A stretch of 34,874 bases of DNA from Betaproteobacteria bacterium (GTDB lineage: Bacteria; Pseudomonadota; Gammaproteobacteria; Burkholderiales; CAIKXV01), in the NCBI GenBank assembly GCA_021298815.1, contig JAJTHE010000088.1, positions 1 through 34,874 of the forward strand, given 5' to 3'. Position 1 is the stretch's first letter. Each line of letters opens with the position of its first letter. Under the pieces are notes generated by a model. The model saw only the letters and a program-made list of their open reading frames with translations. It had not been told where the DNA came from and did not search any database. Positions 32,373-34,874 of this stretch are shown one piece after another. A program made the position numbers and the translations under genes.

Positions 32373-33368
32373 TCACATCGGCTTGAAGCCGATGGCGCGG
32401 GTGAGTTTCGCGTACTTGTCGAGCTCGCGGCGGATCAGCGACGCGAAGGCTTCCGGCGGCTCGGCGATGATCTCCAGGCCCGCCACGGTCATGCGCTCTG
32501 CCACGTCGGGCTGCCTGACCGCACGGTTGATCTCCTCGTTCAGGCGGAGCACGACCGCGCGCGGCGTGCCTGACGGCGCGAGGAAGCCGAACCATCCCTG
32601 CGACGCATAGCCGGGCAGCGCATCGGCCACCGTCGCCACGTCGGGCGCCGACGCCATGCGCACCGGGTTGGTGATCGCCAGCATGCGCAGCTTGCCGGCG
32701 CGGGCGAACGGCAGCATCGAGGTATAGCTCGCCATCGCTGCGTCGACCTGCCCGCCGAGCAGGTCGTTGACGATCTGCGCGGCGCCCTTGTATGGCACAT
32801 GCAGGTAGCTGAAGCCGGCCTGCACCCGCAGCAGTTCGAACGACAGGTGCGGGAAGCCGCCCTCGCCGTTCGACCCGAAGCTGAGCTTGCCGGGGTTCGC
32901 CTTCGCCCAGGCGACCATCTCGGCCACCGTGCGGTACGGCGCCGACGGCTGCACCACCAGCGCCAGGTAGTTCATCGCGACCAGCGCGACCGGCGTGAAG
33001 TCGCGCTGCGGGTCGTAACCCAGCTTGCGATAGGTGTGCGGCGCGACCGCGACATTGCCCGCCTGCCCGACCGCGACGGTGTAGCCATCCGGTATCGCGC
33101 GCGCCGCGAGTTCCAGGCCGAGCTGGCCGCTCGCACCCGCGCGGTTGTCGACCAGCAACGGCTGCCCCAGGCGCTCGGTGATCTTCTGGGAGATCAGGCG
33201 CACGATCGTGTCCGCCGTGTCGCCGGGCGGATAGGGGACGATCACGCGCACCGGCTTGGATGGCCAGGACTGTTGTGCCGACGCCGCGAGGGATACCGAT
33301 GCGAGCACGACGGCCGCGAGCAGAGGACAGGCGCTGGGAAGCAGCAGCGCCCGGGATCGATGGTCCAA
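32373..33368 (-). CDS. Bug/TctC-family substrate-binding protein (TTG start)
   Basis: Periplasmic binding protein, 331 residues. I chose the TTG at 33368 because a perfect GGAGG lies 6 bases upstream and the resulting N-terminus is a clean signal peptide (MDHRSRALLLPSACPLLAAV..., cleavage near AASA-QQSWP); the longer frame from a GTG or ATG at 33425 adds non-signal sequence. Mature landmarks: SKPVRVIVPYPPGDTADTIVR, LLVDNRAGASGQLGLEL, LSFGSNGEGGFPHLSFELL, VPYKGAAQIVNDLL and GYASQGWFGFLAPSGTP. The usual GG of the PPGG turn is PPGDTAD here. Followed by the VOC gene after 34 bases. Confidence 0.94.
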   Translation of the reverse strand: MDHRSRALLLPSACPLLAAVVLASVSLAASAQQSWPSKPVRVIVPYPPGDTADTIVRLISQKITERLGQPLLVDNRAGASGQLGLELAARAIPDGYTVAVGQAGNVAVAPHTYRKLGYDPQRDFTPVALVAMNYLALVVQPSAPYRTVAEMVAWAKANPGKLSFGSNGEGGFPHLSFELLRVQAGFSYLHVPYKGAAQIVNDLLGGQVDAAMASYTSMLPFARAGKLRMLAITNPVRMASAPDVATVADALPGYASQGWFGFLAPSGTPRAVVLRLNEEINRAVRQPDVAERMTVAGLEIIAEPPEAFASLIRRELDKYAKLTRAIGFKPM

Positions 33369-33560
33369 GTGAAACCTCCGGATCGGCAGGCCACCGACCG
33401 GCGACCTCGCCACCGGAGGATACATCCGGCCGCGCCGCGGCTACCGGGGAACCGCGCCGATGCGGCTCGCCAGCTTCTTCAGGGCTGCCAGGACTGCCTG
33501 CACGAAACACGCAGCAGCAAGGCGTGCCGGGCCGGGCACTGGATCGCCGCCGCTCGGCCG

Positions 33561-33583
33561 GTGTACAGTCGGGGCACGTACAC
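33561..33583. promoter_or_regulatory. Inverted repeat GTGTAC-N11-GTACAC, possible operator
   Basis: A perfect 6-bp dyad with an 11-base spacer lies 39 bases upstream of the Bug start at 33622, in the 253-base divergent gap between two Bug genes (33369-33621). Such spacing suits a dimeric regulator contacting successive major grooves. The rest of this gap is GC-rich and shows no other feature I can support. Confidence 0.35.
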
Positions 33584-33621
33584 GCCGCACAGGCGGGCGC
33601 CTTCGGAGGAGGGAAACCGGG

Positions 33622-34617
33622 ATGGAAACGATCTGTCCGGCGGCCGGGCGACCGGTCGCACGCCGCAGTCGCGCCACGCTGGCCGCACTGCTCCTGCTGT
33701 GCATCCCGGCACTGGCCTCGGGCCAGAAGTATCCCGAGCGGGTGATCCGGTACGGCGTCACCGACCAGCCCGGCAGCAACATCGACGCACTGGCGCGCAT
33801 CGTGTCGGAACGCCTGTCGGAGCAGTTCGGCCAGCCGGTCGTGGTCGACAACCGGGCAGGTGCCGGCGGCAACATCGGCGCCGAGATCGGTGCGCGCGCG
33901 CCGGCCGACGGCCACACCCTCGTGCAGCTCGCGAGCACCCATGCCGCCAATGCCAGCCTCTACCGCAAGCTGCCCTACGATCTGCTGCGCGACTTCACGC
34001 CGGTGAGCCAGCTTGCATCCGGGCCCTCGGTGGTGGTGGTTCCCGCGTCCTCGCCGCTGCGCTCGATCGGCGACCTGGTGCGCGCAGCGAAGGAGAAGCC
34101 GGGCTCGATCCAGTACGCGTCCGCCGGCACCGGCACCTGCACCTTCCTGTCCGCCGAACTCTTCAAGCGGCAGGCGGCCGTCGACCTGATGCACGTGGCC
34201 TACAAGGGCGGTGCGCCCGCGCTCACCTCGGTGTTGACCGGCGAGACCGGCGTCTACTTCTCTCCGCTCGCCCCGGCATTGCCGCAGATCCGGCAGGGAC
34301 GGCTGCGCGCGCTCGCGGTGACCAGCCCGAAGCCGCTGCAGGTGCTGCCCGACCAGCCGACGGTGTCCGATGCGGGCGTCCCGGGCTACCAGTTCTCCTG
34401 CTGGTACGGGCTGTTCGTGCCTGCAGGCACGCCGGCGCCGATCGTGTCCACGCTGCACGGGGCGGTCGTGTCGATGATGGGCAACGCCGCGGTGCGCAAG
34501 CGGCTGGAAGACCTCGGCTTCCTGCCGGTGGGCGACCGGCCCGACCAGTTCGCCGCCTATGTGCGCGCCGAGGTGAAGTCGGCACGCGAGCTGGTGCGCG
34601 GGATCGAGCCGCAGTGA
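33622..34617 (+). CDS. Bug/TctC-family substrate-binding protein
   Basis: Periplasmic binding protein, 331 residues. ATG 33622 follows a purine-rich GGAGGAGGGAAACCGGG. Signal peptide: basic RPVARRSRA, hydrophobic TLAALLLLCIPALAS, cleavage near ASG-QKYP. Landmarks: PERVIRYGVTDQPGSNIDALAR (a divergent form of the usual IVPFxxGG start), VVVDNRAGAGGNIGAEIG, IQYASAGTGTCTFLSAELF, VAYKGGAPALTSVL and GYQFSCWYGLFVPAGTP. It is the most divergent of the six Bug proteins at the first ligand loop, so its ligand may differ. The FAH-family gene begins 37 bases later. Confidence 0.94.
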   Translation: METICPAAGRPVARRSRATLAALLLLCIPALASGQKYPERVIRYGVTDQPGSNIDALARIVSERLSEQFGQPVVVDNRAGAGGNIGAEIGARAPADGHTLVQLASTHAANASLYRKLPYDLLRDFTPVSQLASGPSVVVVPASSPLRSIGDLVRAAKEKPGSIQYASAGTGTCTFLSAELFKRQAAVDLMHVAYKGGAPALTSVLTGETGVYFSPLAPALPQIRQGRLRALAVTSPKPLQVLPDQPTVSDAGVPGYQFSCWYGLFVPAGTPAPIVSTLHGAVVSMMGNAAVRKRLEDLGFLPVGDRPDQFAAYVRAEVKSARELVRGIEPQ

Positions 34618-34654
34618 GCCGCAACCACCTGGGCAACCGGAAGGACCGCAGCAG

Positions 34655-34874
34655 ATGAAGCTGGTCAGTTACGAGATCGAGACGCCGCTGGGCCGTCACC
34701 CGCGGATCGGCGCCCTCGCCCACGGCACCATCGTCGACCTGAACGGCGCCTGTGCGGCACTGCTCGCCGATTCGGACGGTGCCGCATCGGCGCGGCGCCT
34801 GGCCGATGCGCTGGTGCCGCCGGACATGGTGGCCTTCCTGGAAGGCGGCCCGCGCTCCCGCACCGCGGCCGACC
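34655..34874 (+). CDS. Fumarylacetoacetate hydrolase family protein (partial, 5' end)
   Basis: The first 73 codons are present; the gene runs off the window. The ATG has a GGAAGGA site nearby. The start MKLVSYEIETPLGRHPRIGAL then GTIVDLNGACAALL is the N-terminal domain typical of bacterial FAH-family hydratases, decarboxylases and isomerases of 2-oxo diacid or aromatic meta-cleavage pathways. The catalytic metal-binding domain lies outside the window, so the reaction cannot be specified. It is 37 bases after a Bug gene and so likely in its operon, in keeping with the enzyme/Bug pattern of this region. Confidence 0.85.
   Translation, partial: MKLVSYEIETPLGRHPRIGALAHGTIVDLNGACAALLADSDGAASARRLADALVPPDMVAFLEGGPRSRTAAD

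Overview
The window looks like a chromosomal segment of a high-GC betaproteobacterium, most likely Burkholderiales. The reasons are the very GC-rich coding sequence, six Bug/TctC-type periplasmic binding proteins (a family expanded in Burkholderiales), a VPxP-type sorting-signal protein and a sigma54/RtcR-controlled RNA-repair operon. I see no rRNA, tRNA, CRISPR array, transposase or phage gene. Genes are tightly packed: no gene-free stretch exceeds about 255 bases.

Layout. 1-2101 (-) is the 5' part of dnaE, cut by the window edge. Then come a Na/Pi-cotransporter with a PhoU tail (-), a DUF4124 coiled-coil protein (+), an MFS transporter (-) and a first Bug protein (-). 7083-10547 (-) is a compact four-gene operon: a Tat-type FAD oxidase followed by three membrane-associated proteins of unknown role. 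A membrane-anchored alpha/beta hydrolase is divergent from it. 11790-13525 (-) pairs an isopropylmalate/tartrate-dehydrogenase-like enzyme with a single-cysteine member of the Asp/Glu racemase superfamily. At 13616-13655 an 18-bp perfect hairpin lies where the signal peptide of a PEP-CTERM-like gene should be.

14297-18408 is the RNA repair module: rtcB-rtcA (-) and divergent rtcR (+). The intergenic region carries a clear -24/-12 promoter and an IHF-like site.

18398-24036 (-) appears to be one long transcription unit: a Bug protein, a three-subunit nitrile hydratase/thiocyanate hydrolase-like enzyme (beta split in two, alpha with a cobalt-type Cys motif and a His-rich head), moeA, and a MoeA fused to a periplasmic-binding-protein-like domain. 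After a small lipoprotein (+), 24809-29761 (-) holds a translationally coupled trio: hybrid sensor kinase, amidase, Bug protein. Hydratase plus amidase would convert nitrile to amide to acid, so this part may be a catabolic island for a nitrile or amide compound.

29882-34874 continues with enzyme/Bug pairs: a 2-oxoglutarate/Fe(II) oxygenase with a Bug protein (+), a Bug protein with a VOC-fold protein (-), and a Bug protein with the start of an FAH-family hydrolase (+). No TctA/TctB membrane partners are present, so all six Bug proteins look orphaned locally.

Most promising for novelty are the split-beta hydratase operon with its MoeA pair, the kinase-amidase-Bug trio as a possible ligand-sensing unit, the four-gene FAD-oxidase/membrane operon, and the hairpin-truncated sorting-signal gene.
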